A stretch of 64,000 nucleotides of DNA from Eulemur rufifrons (GCF_041146395.1 NW_027182922.1:272501-336500), one strand, 5' to 3'; positions 47,132 to 60,730 are shown, numbered from the stretch's first letter. The notes: a model not told the origin generated them from the letters alone. Translations and numbers: made by a program.

Positions 47132-50100
47132 GGGTCTGGAGGCTTGCTAAACTCCAGTTTGGAAGAATTGCTATAGTCATATATAGGGATGCTTACATTT
47201 ACTGATAGAAAGCAACTATTGGTGTGTGATTTGTAGGCTTGCCTTACTCTAGTTTGGATGAAGAAGCTGAATCATATATAGGAATATTAGCTTTGAGTTA
47301 GAGGAAGCATCTATGGGGGGTGCTTTTTTGGCTTGTTAAACTCTGGTTTGGAAGAAGTTCGAGAGTCTTATATAGGAACGATATCATTCATTCAGAGAAA
47401 GCAATTATAGGGAGTTGGTTTGTAGGCTTGCTAAGCTCTAGTTTGGAGGAAGGCGAGAGTCATATATAGGAACGCTTACATTCACATAAAGCGTCTACGG
47501 GGGGACGGTTTCTAGGCTTCCTAAACTCTAGCTTGGAAAAAGAGGACAGTTATGTATAGGAACTCTCGGCGGGGGATTTGTGGCATTGCTAAAATCTTAG
47601 ATTGGAAAAGTTGCGAGAGTCATACATAGGAATGTTAACATTCACTCAATGAAAGCAACTATAAGGGGTGCTTTCCAGGCTGGCTACACTCTAATTTGGA
47701 AAAAGTGCGACAGTCATATATAGGAAGGCTTATATTCACTCAGACAAAGCAATTATGTGTAGGTGTATAGTAGGCATGCTAACTCTAGTTTGGAAAATTT
47801 CGAGAGCCATGTATAGGAAAGCTTACAGTAACTTAGAGAAAGCAACGAACGGGGGTGGAGTGTAGGCTTGCTAAACTCTAGTTTGGAGGAAGTGCCATAG
47901 TCCTATATAGGAACGCTTAAATTCGTTCAGAGAAAACAGCTGTCGGGGATTGGTTTGTAGACATAACTCAAGTTTGGAAGAAGTGCGAGAGACATATATA
48001 GGAATGTTTACATTGACTCAAAGAAAGCAACTATGGGGGAGTGTTATTTTGGCATGCCAGATGCTAGTTAGGAAGAAGTACAAGACTCATATATAGGAAC
48101 GCTTACATTCACACAGCGAGAGCAACTACGGAGTAGTGTCAGGTAGACATGTTAAAGTCTAGCTTGGGAGAAGTTCCAGAGTCCTATATAGGAAAGGTAA
48201 CAGCCACTTTGAAAAAGCAAGTCTTGGCGGGTGGTTTGTAGGCCTGCAAAACCCTGTTTTGGTTGAAGTGTGAGAGTCATATATGAGAACGCTTACATTC
48301 CCTCAGGGAAAGCAACGATGGGGTTGTTTGTAGGCTTACTAAACTGCAGTTTGGAAGAAGCACGAGAATCACATATAGGAACACATACATTTTGACGCAC
48401 TGAAAGTAACTATGGGGTGGTGTTTTATAGGCATGCTAAACTCTAGTTTGGACAAAGTTTGAGAATCACATATAAGAAAGCTTACAGTCACTTAGAGAAA
48501 GCAAATCTCTGGGTGTGGAATGTAGGCCTGCTAAACTCTATTTTGGTTGAAGTGTGAGAGTCATATATGGGAACGCTTACATTCACTCAGAGAAAACAAC
48601 GTTTGGGTGGTAGTTTGTAGGGCATACTAAACTGTAGTTTGGAAGAAGTACGAGAGTCCTATATAGGAACACTTACATTCACGCAGAGAAAGCACTTATA
48701 GCGTCAGGTTTTGTAGGCATGCTAAACTGCAGTTTGGAAGAAGTTGGAGAACCTTATACAGGAATGATTACCATCACCTAGGGAAAGCAACTCTCGGGAG
48801 ATTGTTTGTACACATGCTAAACTCTAATTTGGATGAAGTGTGAGAGTCAAACATGGGACCGCTTACATTCCCTCAGAGAAACAACATTGGGCTGGTTTTT
48901 GTAGGCATACTAATTAGTTTGGAAGAAGTACGAGAATGATATTTGGGAACGCTTACATTCACCCAGAGAAAGCAACTACGGGGTGGTGTTTTGTAAGCAT
49001 GCTATAGTTTGGAAGAAGTTCTAAACCTGAACAGTCACTTAGAGAAAGCAACTCTTGGTGGGTGATTTTTAGGTCTGCTAAATTGTATTTTGAAAGAAGT
49101 ACCAGAGTCATATATACTAATGCTTACATTCATGCAAAGAAAAAACTATGGGGTGATGTTTTGTGGGCATGTTAACCTGTAGTTTGGAAGAAGTTGGAGA
49201 GTCTTATTTAGGAAAGCTTACAGTCACCTAGAGAAAGCAACTCTCGGGAGATCCTTTCTTGGCCTGCTAAACTCTACTTTGGATCAATTGTGAGAGTCAA
49301 ACATGGGAATGCTTTCATTCATTCAGAGAACACAACGTTTGGGTGGTGGTTTGTAGGCATTCTAAACTGTATTTTGGAGGAAGTACGAGAGTCATATATC
49401 TGAACGCTTACATTCAGGCATAGACAGCAACTCTGGGGTCGTATTTTGTTGGCATGCTAAACTGTGGTTTGGAAGAAGTTCGAGAGTCTTATATAGGAAA
49501 GATTACAGCGACACAGAGAAAACAGCTCTCGGAAGTTTATTGGTAGGCCTGCTAAACTCTAATTTGGATGAAATGTGAGAACGCTTGCATTCATTCACTC
49601 AGAGAAAGAAACATTATCGTGATGGTTTGAAGGCATAATAACTGTAGTTGGGAAGAAGTAGGAGAGTCATATATATGAACGGTTACATTCACGCAGAGAA
49701 AGCAACTGTGGGGTGGCGCAGGTATGCATGTTAATCTGTAGTTTGGAGGAAGTGCGAGAGTCATATCTGGGGAAAATTACAGTCACTTAGAGAAAGGAAC
49801 CATCTTGGGCTGGTTTGTAGATCTGCTAAATTCTATTTTGGAAACAGAGTGTGAGTCATATATGGGAACGCTTATGTTCACTCAGAGAAAGCAACCACAG
49901 TGTGGTGTTTTGTTGGCATGGTGTTGTTTGAAAGAAGTTGGAGATTCTTATATAGGAAAGTTTACAGTCACCTAGAGAAAGCAACTCACGGGGTGTGGTT
50001 TGTAGGCCTGCTAAAGTCTAATTTAGATGAAGTGAGAGAGGCATATATATGAACGCTTATATTGATGCAGAGAAAGTAACTATGGGGTGGTGTTTTGTAG

Positions 50101-50644
50101 GCATGCTAAAATATAATTTGGAAGAAGTTCGAAAGCAGACAGTCACTTAGAGAAAGCAACTCTCGGCGGTTCATTTTTCGGTCTGCTAAATTGTATTTTG
50201 AAAGAAGTACCAGAGTCATATATACAAACGCTTACATTCATGCAGAGAAAGCAACTGTGGGGTGGTGTTTTCTAGGCATGCTAAACTCTAGTTTGGACGA
50301 AGTTTGAGAATCACATATAAGAAAGCTTAGAGTCACTTAGAGAAAGCAAATCTCTGGTGTGGAATGTAGGCGTGCTAAACTCTATTTTGGTTTCAGAGTG
50401 AGAGTCATATATGGGAAGGCTTACATTCACTCAGAGAAAGCTACGATGATGTGGTGGTTTGTAGGCATACTAAACTCTAGTTTGGAAGAAGTAGGAGAAT
50501 GATATATGGGAACACTTACATTCATGCAGAGAAAGCAATTATGGGGTGGATTTTTTGTAGCCATGCTAATCTCTATTTTGCAAGAAGTTAAAGAGTAATA
50601 TATAGGAAAACGTACCGTCATTTATAGAAACCAACTTTCGGGGG

Positions 50645-50860
50645 ATGGTTTGTAGGCCTGCAAAACTCTACTTTGGAAGAAGGGGGAGAGTCATATTGGG
50701 GACTGCGTACATTCACTCAGAGAAATCAACGATGGGGTTGTGGTTTGTAGGCATACTAAACTCTAGTTTGGAAGAAGTACGAGAATCATATATAGGAACG
50801 CTTACATTCATGCAGAGAAAGCAACTATGGAGTGATGTTTGTATGCCTACTAAACTATAG
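50645..50860 (+). repeat. sat-93 super-repeat marker, left arm copy 1
   Basis: The segment TTTGTAGGCCTGCAAAACTC with its flanks recurs at 53334-53549 (offset 2689 bp) and, inverted, at 58046-58261, 60731-60946 and about 63417-63632. Confidence 0.75.
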
Positions 50861-53333
50861 TTTGGGGGATGTTCGAGAGTCATATCTGGGAAGTTTACAG
50901 TCATTTAGAGAAAGCAACTCTTGGGGGGGTGGTTCGTAGGCCTGCTAAACTCTATTTTCAATGAAGTGTTAGAATCATATACAGGAACGCTTACATTCAC
51001 TCAGAGAAAGCAACGTTGGGGTGGCCGTTTTTGAGCATACTGAACTCTACTTTGGAAGAGGTACGAGAGACATATACAGGAACGCTTACATTAACACAGA
51101 GAAAGCAAATACCGGGTGCTGTAGTGCAGGCATGCTAAACTATAGATTGGAAGAAGTTCGAAAGCTGACAGTCATTTACAGAAAGCAACTCTTGGCGGGT
51201 GATTTTTAGGTCTGCTAAATTGTATTTTGAAAGACGTACCAGAGTCATATAGACAAACGCTTACATTCATGCAGAGAAAGAAACTATGGGGTGATGTGTT
51301 GTTGGCATGCTAAACTGCAGTTTGGAAGGAGTTCGAGAGTGTTATATAGGATAACTTAGAGTCACCTAGAGAAAGCAACACTCGGGACAGCTTTGCAAGC
51401 CTGTAAACACTAATTAGCAGCAATTGTGAGAGTCAAACATGGGAACGCTTACATTCACGGAGAGAACACAACGTTTGGGTGGTGATTTGTAGGCATCATA
51501 ACTGTAGTTTGGAAGAAGTAGGAGAGTCATATATATGAACGGTTACATTCACGCAGAGAAAGCAACTGATGGGTGGCGTATTTACGCATGTTAATGTATA
51601 CTTTGGAGGAAGTTCGGGAGTCTTATGTGGGGAAAATTGCAGTCACTTAGAGAAAGCAACCATCGGGGGCCGTTTTGTAGATCTGCTAAATTCTATTTTG
51701 GAAGAAGAGAGAAAGTCATATGTGGGAACGCTTATGTTCACTCAGAGAAATCAACGATGGGGCAGTGTTTCGTTGGCATGCTAAACTGCAGTTTGGAAGA
51801 AGTTCGCGAGTCTTATATAAGAAAGCTTACAGTCACCTAGAGAAAGTAACTCTCGGCAGATTGTTTCTAAGCATGCTAAACTCTAATTTGCATCAATTGT
51901 GAGAGTCAAACATGGGAACGCTTACATTCACTCAGAGAACGCAACGTTTGGGTGGTGGTTTGTAAGCATTCTAAACTGTATTTTGGAGGAAGTAGGAGAG
52001 TCATATATACGAATGCTTACATTCACGCAGAGAAAGCAACTCTGGGGTCGTATTTTGTTGGCATGCTAAACTGTGGTTTGGAAGAAGTTCGAGAGCCTTA
52101 TATAGGAAAGATTACACTGACACAGAGAAAACAACTCTCTGTAGTTTGTTGGTAGGTCTGCTAAACTGTAATTTGGATGAAGTGTGAGAATGCTTGCATT
52201 CACTCAGAGAAAGAACTTTGTCGTGGTGGTTTGTAGGAATAACAACTGTAGTTCGAAGAAGTAGGAGAGTCATATATGAACGGTTACATTCACGCAGAGA
52301 AAGCAATTGTGGGGTGGTGTATGTAATCATCATAATCTGTAGTTTGGAGGAAGTTCGAGAGTCATATCTGGGGAAAATTAGAGTCACTTAGAGAAAGGAA
52401 CCATCTTGGGCTGGTGTGTAGGTCTGCTAAATTCTATTTTGGAAAAAGAGTGAGAGTCATATATGGGAACGCTTATGTTCACTCAGAGAAATCAATGATG
52501 GGGCGCTGTATTGTTGGCATGCCAAACTGTAGTTTGGAAGAAGTTTGAGAGTCTTATATAGGAAAGTTTACAGTCACCTAGAGAAAGCAACTCACAGGAA
52601 GTGGTTTGTAGGCCGCTAAACTCTAATTTGGATGAAGTGAAAGAGGCATACATGGATATGCTTCATTCACTCAGAGAAAGGTAAGTTGGAGTGGCGGTTT
52701 TTAGGTATACTAAACTCCAGTTTGGAAGAAGTACGAGAGTCATATATATGAACGCTTATATGGACGCAGAGAAAGCAACTATGGGGTGGTGTTTTGTAGG
52801 CATGCTAATATATAGTTTGGAAGAAGTTCGAAAGCAGACAGTCACTTAGAGAAAGCAACTCTTGGCGGTGGATTTTTAGGTCTGCTAAATTGTATTTTGA
52901 AAGAAGTACCAGTGTCATATAAAGAACGCTTACATTCATGCAGAGAAAGCATCTGTGGGGTGGTGTACTGTAGGCATGCTAAAATCTAGTTTGGACGAAG
53001 TTTGAGAATCACATATAAGAAAGCTTAGAGTCACTTAGAGAAAGCAAATCTCTGGTTGTGGAATGTAGGCGTGCTAAACTCTATTGTGGTTTAAGACTGA
53101 GCATCATATATGGAAAGGGTTACATTCACTCAGAGAAAGCAACGATGGTGTGGTGGTTTGTAGGCATACTAAACTCTAGTTTGGAAGAAGTAGGAGAATG
53201 ATATATGGGAACGCTTACATTCATGCAGAGAAAGCAATTATGCGGTGGATTTTTTGCACCCATGCTAATCTCTAGTTTGGAAGAAGTTATATAGGAAAGC
53301 GTACACTCATTTATAGAAACCAATTTACGGGGG

Positions 53334-53549
53334 ATGGATGGTAGGCCTGCAAAACTCTACTTTGGAAGAAGGGGGAGAGTCATATTGGGGACCACGTACA
53401 TTGACTCAGAGAAATCAAGGATGGGGTTGTGTTTTGTAGGCATACTAAACTCTAGTTTGGAGGAAGTACCAGAATCATATATAGGAACGCTTACATTCAT
53501 GCAGAGAAAGCAACTATGGAGTGATGTTTGTATGCCTACTAAACTATAG
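53334..53549 (+). repeat. sat-93 super-repeat marker, left arm copy 2
   Basis: Copy of 50645-50860 shifted by 2689 bp. Its inverted partner is 58046-58261, which shares private readings with it (GGATGGTAGG instead of GGTTTGTAGG, and CGTACATTGACTCAG). Confidence 0.75.
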
Positions 53550-53979
53550 TTTGGAGGATGTTCGAGAGTCATATCTGGGAAGCTTACAGTCATTTAGAGA
53601 AAGCAACTCTTGGGGGGGTGGTTCGTAGGCCTGCTAAACTCTATTTTCAATGAAGTGTTAGAATCATATACAGGAACGCTTACATTCACTCAGAGAAAGC
53701 AACGTTGGGGTGGTGGTTTGTAGGTATACTAACCTGTAATTTGGAAGAAGCAAAAGAATCACATATAGAACCGCTTACATTCAGGCACTGAAAGCCACTA
53801 TGGGTTCGTGTTTTTAGGCATGCTAAACTGTAGTTTGGAAGAAGTTCGAAAGCTGTCACTTAGAGAAAGAAACTCTCTGCGTGTGATTTTTAGGTCTGCT
53901 AAATTGTGTTTTGAAATAAGTACCAGAATCATAGTTACAAACGGTTACATTCATGCAGAGAAAGAAACTATGGGGTGAT

Positions 53980-54011
53980 GTTTTGTGGGCATGCTAAACT
54001 GCCCACAAAAC
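53980..54011. repeat. Short perfect inverted repeat from a fold-back rearrangement
   Basis: Positions 53980-53991 (GTTTTGTGGGCA) are the exact complement of 54000-54011 around an 8-nt loop. Other monomers here read CTAAACTGCAGTTTGGAAG. In this copy CCCACAAAAC, a reverse copy of the DNA 20 bp upstream, replaces the expected bases. Confidence 0.85.
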
Positions 54012-55159
54012 TTCTAAGAAGTTCGAGAGTCTTATATAGGAAAGCTTACAGTCACCTAGAGAAAGCAACTCTCGGGAGATGGTTTCTAAGCCTGCTAAAC
54101 TAATTTGCACCGATTGTTAAAGTCAAACATGGGAAGGTTTACATCCACTCAGAACGCAACGTTTGGGTTGTGGTTTGTGGCCATAATAACTGTAGTTCGG
54201 AAAAAGTAGGAAAGTCATATATATGAACGGTTACATTCACGCAGAGAAAGCAACTGTTGGGTACCATATGTACGCGTGCTAATCTATAGTTTGGAGGAAA
54301 TTCGAGAGTCATATCTAGGGAAAATTACAGTCACATAGCTAAATCAACCATCGGGGACTGGTTTGTAGGTCTGCTAAATTCTATTTTGGAAAAAGAGATT
54401 CATATGAGGGAATGCTTATGTTCACTCAGAGAAAGCAACGATCCGGTGGTGTATTGTTGGCATGCTAAACTGTAGTTTGGAAGAAGTTCGAGAGTTTTAT
54501 ATAGGAAAGCTTACATTCACCTAGAGAAAGCAACTTTCAGGATGTGGTTTATAGGCCTGGTGAACTCTAATTTGGATCAAGTGTGAGAGTCATACATACG
54601 AGTTCCAAAATACAGCTTAGTATGCCTACAAACCACCAGCCCAACATTGCTTTCTCTGAGTGGATATAGGCTTTCCCTTATATGAATCTCGGACTGCTTT
54701 CAAAATGCAATTTACCGGACCTACAAAACACCGCCTGAGAGTTGCTTTCTCTCACTATAAGTTTTCCTATATATGACTTTGGAACATAATTTAGCATGCC
54801 AACAAAAGGCCACCCCATAGTTTGCGTGAATGTAAGCATTCCTATGCATCACGCTCGTACTTCTTCCAAACTATAGTACACCTACAAACCACCTCCCCAA
54901 CTTTGCTTTTTCTGAGTGAATGTAAGCATTCTTTTATTCTCGTACTTCCTCCAAACTCCAGTTTAGTGTGACTAAAAACCACCACCGCAACCCTGCTTTC
55001 TCTGAGTGAATGTTAGCGTTCCCGTTTATGATTCACACTTCATCCAAAATAGAATTTAGCAGAACTACAAACCGGCCCCCAAGGGTTGCTTTCTCTATGC
55101 GACTGTAAGCTTTCCTATTACTCTTAACTTCTTCGCAACTAGAGATTTGCATGCCTACA

Positions 55160-56075
55160 AAACACCACCCCATAGTTGCCCTCTCTGCGTGAATGTAAGC
55201 ACTTGTATATATGACTCTGCTACTTCTTCCAAAATACAGTTTAGTATGCTTACAAACAACCAACCAAACGTTGCGTTCTCTGAGAGAATGTTAGCGTTCC
55301 CAAGTATGACTGTTCCAAATGATGCAAAGTAGAGTTTAGCAGGCTTACAAACTATCTCTCGAAAGTTGCTTCCTCTGGGGGACTGTAAGCTTTCCTGTAA
55401 AAGACTGTCGAACTTCTTCAAAACTACATTTCAGCACGCCAACAAAACATCACCACATAGTTTCTTTCTCAGCATAAATATAAGCGATTTTATATATGAC
55501 TCTGGTACTTCTTTCAAAATACAATTTAGCAGACCTCTAAATCAACCGCCGAGAGTTGCCTTCTCTAAGTCACTGTCAGCTTTCGAACTTCTTCCAAATT
55601 ATATTTTAGCAGGCCTACAAAACACCACCCCATAGTGGCCCTCTCTGGGTGAATGTAAGCGCTCATATATATGACTCTGCTACTTCCAAAATACCGTTTA
55701 GTATGCTTACAAACAACCACCCAAAAGTTAAGTTCTCTGAGAGAATGTTAGCGTTCCCAAGTATGACTGTTCCAAATGATGCAAAGTAGAGTTTAGCAGG
55801 CTTACAAACTATCTCTCGAAAGTTGCTTCCTCTAGGGGACTGTAAGGTTTCCTATAAAAGACTGTCGAACTTCTTCGAAACTACATTTCAGCACGCCAAC
55901 AAAACATCAACACATAGTTTTTCTCAGCATCAATGTAAGAGATTTTATATATGACTCTGGTACTTTTTTCAAAATACAATTTAGCAGACCTCAAAATCAA
56001 CCGCCAAGAGTTGCATACTCTAAGTCACTGTCAGCTTTCGAACTTCTTCCAAATTATATTTTAGCATGCCTACAA
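55160..56075 (-). repeat. Tandem duplication of a five-monomer block in sat-93
   Basis: Two copies of about 457 bp lie head to tail. GATGCAAAGTAGAG occurs at 55321 and 55778, and AGTATGCTTAC at 55244 and 55700. Both copies share unusual readings (GCAGACCTC before AATCAACCGCC, and TCTCTCGAAAGTTGCTTCC). Confidence 0.75.
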
Positions 56076-58045
56076 AACACCACCCCATAGTTGCTTTCTC
56101 TGCGTCCATATAAGCGTTCATATATATGACTCTCGTACTTCTTCCAAACTGGAGTTTAGTATACCTAAAAACCGGCACCACAATTTACCTTTCTCTGAGT
56201 GAATGAAGCGTATCCATGTATGCCTCTTTCACTTCATCCAAATTAGAGTTTAGTGGCCCACAAACCACCTCCTGTGAGTTGCATTCTCTAGGTGACTGTA
56301 AACTTTCCTATATAAGACTCTCGAACTTCTTCCAAACTACAGTTTAGCATGCCAACAATACAGCGCCCCATCGTTGATTTCTCTGAGTGAACATAAGCGT
56401 TCCCATATATGACTCTCACTCTTCTTCCAAAATAGAATTTAGCAGACCTACACAACACCCGATGGTTCCAATTCTCTACGTGACTCTAATTTTTCCCACA
56501 TATGACTCTCGAACTTTCTCCAAACTATAGATTATGATGATTACATAGGCCACCCCACAGTTGCTTTCTCTGCGTGAATGTAACCGTTCATATATGACTC
56601 TCCTTCTTTTAAACTACAGCATTTATTCCTACAAACCATCACGACAACGTTCTTTCTCTGAGTGAATGCAAGCATTCTCACACTTCATCCAAATTACAGT
56701 TTAGCAGACCTACCAACAAACTACAGAGAGTTGTTTTTCTCTGTGTCACTGTAATCTTTCTTATGTAAGGCTCTCGAACTTCTTCCAAACCACAGTTTAG
56801 CATGCCAACAAAATACGACCCCAGAGTTGCTTTCTCTGCGTGAATGTAAGCATTCGTATATATGACTCTCCTACTTCCTCCAAAATACAGTTTAGAATGC
56901 TTACAAACCACCACCCAAACGTTGCATTCTCTGAGTGAATGTAAGCGTTCCCATGTTTGACTCTCACAATTGATGCAAATTAGTATTTAGCATGCTTAGA
57001 AACAATCTCCCGAGAGTTGCTTTCTCTAGGTGACTGTAATTTTCCCCAGACATGACTCTCGCACTTCCTCCAAACTACAGATTAGCATGCATACATATGC
57101 CACCCAACAGTTGCTTTCTCTGCGTGAATGTAACCGTTCATATATATGACTCTCCTACTTCTTCTGAACTACAGTTATTATGCCTACAAACCACCACCCA
57201 AACGTTGTGTTCTCTGAGTGAATGTAAGCGTTCCAATGTTTGACTCTCACAATTGCTGCTAGTTAGAGTTTAGCAGGCTTGCAAAGCTCTCCTGAGTGTT
57301 GCTTTCTCTAGGTGACTGTAAGCTATCCAAATAACACTCTCGAACTCCTTCCAAACTGCAGTTTAGCATCCCCACAACACATCACCCCATATTTTCTTTC
57401 TACGCATGAATGTAAGCGTTTGTATATAAGACTCTGACACGTCTTTCAAAATACAATTTAGCAGACTGAAAAAATCACCCGCCAAGAGTTGCTTTCTCTA
57501 AGTGACTGTCAGCTTTCGAACTTCTTCCAATCTATAGTTTAGCATGCCTGCACTACAGCACCCCGTATTTGCTTTCTCTGTGTTAATGTAAGCGTTCGTA
57601 TTTATGTCTCTCGGACCTCTTCCAAAGTAGAGTTTAGTATGCTCAAAAACGGCCACCCCAACGTTGCTTTCTCTGAGTGAATGTAAGCGTTCCTGTATAT
57701 GATTTTAACACTTCATTGAAAATAGAGTTTAGCAGGCCTACGAACCACCCCCCGAGAGTTACATCCTCCAAACTATAGTTTAATAGGCATACAAACATCA
57801 CTCCATAGTTGCTTTCTCTGCGTGAATGTAACCGTTCATATATATGACTTTCCTACTTCTTCCGAACTACAGTTATTATGGCCACAAACTACAACCCAAA
57901 CCTTGCGTTCTGAGTGGATGTAAACCTTCTGATATTTGACTTTAACAGTTGGTGCAAATTAGCAGGCTTAGAAACCATCTCCCGAGAGTTGCTCTCTCTA
58001 GGTGACTGTAAGCTTTGCTATATAAGATTCTAAACTTCCTCCAAA

Positions 58046-58261
58046 CTATAGTTTAGTAGGCATAAAAACATCACTCCATAGTTGCTTTCTCTGCATGAAT
58101 GTAAGCGTTCCTATATATGATTCTCGTACTTCCTCCAAACTAGAGTTTAGTATGCCTACAAAACACAAGCCCATCCTTGATTTCTCTGAGTCAATGTACG
58201 TGGTCCCCAATATGACTCTCTCACTTCTTCCAAAGTAGAGTTTTGCAGGCCTACCGTCCAT
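58046..58261 (-). repeat. sat-93 super-repeat marker, right arm copy 1
   Basis: Inverted partner of 53334-53549, with four differing codons in 71 when both are read in the same frame. The next right-arm copy lies 2685 bp on. Confidence 0.75.
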
Positions 58262-60730
58262 CCCCCGAAAGTTGGTTTCTATAAATGACTGTACGCTTTC
58301 CTATATAACTTCTTCCAAACTAGAGATTAGCATGGGTAAAAAAACCCACCCCATAATTGCTTTCTCTGCATGAATGTAAGCATTCCCAAATATCATTTTC
58401 CTACTTCTTCCACACTAGAGTTTAGTATGCCTACAAACCACCACATCATCGTTGCTTTCTCTGAGTGAATGTAACCCTTTCCCTATATGACTCTCAATCT
58501 TAAACCAAAATAGAATTTAGCACGCCTACATTCCACAACCAGAAATTTGCTTTCCCTAAGAGACTCTAAGCTTTCTTATATGTGATTCTCAAACTTCGTC
58601 CAAACTAGAGTTTAGCACGCCTAGAAAACACCACCCCACAGTTGCTTTCTCTGCATGAATGTAAGCGTTTGTATATATGACACTGGTACTTCTTTCAAAA
58701 TACAATTTAGCAGACCTAAAAATCCACCGCCAAGAGTTGCTTTCTCTGACTGTCTGCTTTCGAACTTCTTCCAAACTATATTTTAGCATGCCAACAAAAC
58801 ACCACCCCATAGTTGCTTTCTCTGCGTCCATATAAGCGTTCATATATATGTCTCTCGTACTTCTTCCAAACTGGAGTTTAGTATACCTAAAAACCGGCAC
58901 CACAATTTACCTTTCTCTGAGTGAATGAAGCATATCCATGTATGCCTCTTTCACTTCATCCAAATTAGAGTTTAGCGGCCTACAAACCACTTCCTGTGAG
59001 TTGCTTTCTCTAGGTGACTGTAAACTTTCCTATATAAGACTCTCGAACTTCTTCCAAACTACAGTTTGGCATGCCAACAATACAGCGCCCCATCATTGAT
59101 TTCTCTGGGTGAACATAAGCGTTCCCATATATGACTCTCACTCTTTTTCCAAAATAGAATTTAGCAGACCTACACACCAGCCCCCGATGGTTCCTTTCTC
59201 TAAGTGACTCTAATTTTCCCCAGATATGACTCTCGAACTTCCTCCAAACTACAGATTATGATGATTACATACACCACCCCACAATTGCTTTCTCTGCGTG
59301 AATGTAACCGTTCATATATGACTCTCCTACTTCTTCGAACTACAGTTGTTATTCCTACAAACCACCACGACAAAGTTCTTTCTCTGAGTGAATGCAAGCG
59401 TTCTCACACTTCATCCAAATTACAGTTTAGCAGACCTACCAACAAACTACAGAGAGTTGTTTTCTCTGTGTCAGTGTAATCTTTCCTATATAAGGCTCTC
59501 GAACTTCTTCCAAACCACAGTTTAGCATGCCAACAAAATACGACCCCAGAGTTGCTTTCTCTGCGTGAATGTAAGCATTCGTATATATGACTCTCCTACT
59601 TCCTCCAAAATACAGTTTAGAATGCTTACAAACCACCACCCAAACGTTGCGTTCTCTGAGTGAATGTAAGCGTTCCCATGTTTGACTCTCACAATTGATG
59701 CAAATTAGAGTTTAGCATGCTTAGAAACAATCTGCCGAGAGTTACTTTCTCTAGGTGACTGTAAGCTTTCTTATATAAGACTCGCGAACTTCTTCCAAAC
59801 TACAGTTTAGCATGCCAACGAAACACTGCCCCATCGTTGATTTCTCTGAGTGAACATAAGCGTTCCCACATATGACTTTCTCTCTTCTTCCAAAATAGAA
59901 TTTAGCAGATCTACAAAACGGCCCCCGATGGTTGCTTTCTCTAAGTGACTGCAATTTTCCCCAGATAAGACTCCCGAACTTCCTCCAAAGTATACATTAA
60001 CATGCGTAAATACGCCACCCATCAGTTGCTTTCTCTGCGTGAATGTAACCGTTCATATATATGACTCTCCTACTTCTTCCAAACTACAGTTATGATGCCT
60101 ACAAATCACCACCCAAACGTTGTGTTCTCTCCGTGAATGTAAGCGTTCCCATGTTTGACTCTCACAATTGCTGCTAATTAGTGTTTACAGGCTTGCAAAG
60201 CTGTCCCGAGTGTTGCTTTCTCTAGGTGACTCTAAGTTATCCTATATAACACTCTCGAACTCCTTCCAAACTGCAGTTTAGCATGCCAACAACACATCAC
60301 CCCATAGTTTCTTTCTCTGCATGAATGTAAGCGTTTGTCTATACGACTCTGGTACGTCTTTCAAAATACAATTTAGCAGACCTAAAAATCACCCGCCAAG
60401 AGTTGCTTTCTGTAAATGACTGTCAGCTTTCGAACTTCTTCCAATCTATAGTTTAGCATGCCTGCACTACAGCACCCGGTATTTGCTTTCTCTGTGTTAA
60501 TGTAAGCGTTCCTGTATATGTCACTCGTACCTCTTCCAAAGTAGAGTTCAGTATGCTCAAAAACGGCCACCCCAACGTTGCTTTCTCTGAGTGAATGTAA
60601 GCGTTCCTGTATATGATTCTAACACTTCATTGAAAATAGAGTTTAGCAGGCCTACGAACCACCCCCCCAAGAGTTGCTTTCTCTAAATGACTGTAAGCAT
60701 CCCAGATATGACTCTCGAACATCCCCCAAA

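Larger units (their letters stand above)
48441..53549 (+). repeat. Left arm of a large inverted repeat within sat-93
   Basis: Pairs with 58046-63150 in opposite orientation. Coordinates of matching points sum to 111591 at 48441, 48561, 49343, 50427, 50645, 51021, 51569, 51952 and 52194, and to 111595 at 53334. Only a few bases of net length difference have built up over about 5 kb. Private changes are shared, such as the extra G in GTAGGGCATACTAAACTG near 48620. Confidence 0.88.
47132..54602 (+). repeat. sat-93 satellite array, forward polarity (about 80 monomers)
   Basis: Monomers of about 92-95 bp follow one pattern: GTAGGCATGCTAAACTCTAG, TTTGGAAGAAGTNCGAGAGT, CATATATAGGAACGCTTACA, TTCACNCAGAGAAAGCAAC, then a G-rich stretch. 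Three monomer forms alternate from about 48.3 kb: CACTCAGAG..AACG, CACGCAGAG..AACTATGGGG, and CACCTAGAG or CACTTAGAG..AACTCTCGG. They give a trimer of about 283 bp (48303, 48585, 48870). Some monomers are shortened, for example near 49035 and 51150. Open frames of 60-70 codons recur with the trimer and are not genes. I do not recognise this satellite. Confidence 0.94.
53550..58045. repeat. Spacer between the inverted arms, rearranged sat-93
   Basis: The region is still sat-93 throughout, but the simple mirror relation is lost. A segment at 54087-54096 pairs with 57961-57970 at a coordinate sum of 112057, that is shifted by about 462 bp or five monomers. It contains the polarity switch (54603), a local fold-back change (53980-54011), and a tandem duplication of about 457 bp (about 55160-56075). 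A deletion-type joint at about 57772 reads GAGAGTTACATCCTCCAAAC. No gene is seen. Confidence 0.7.
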
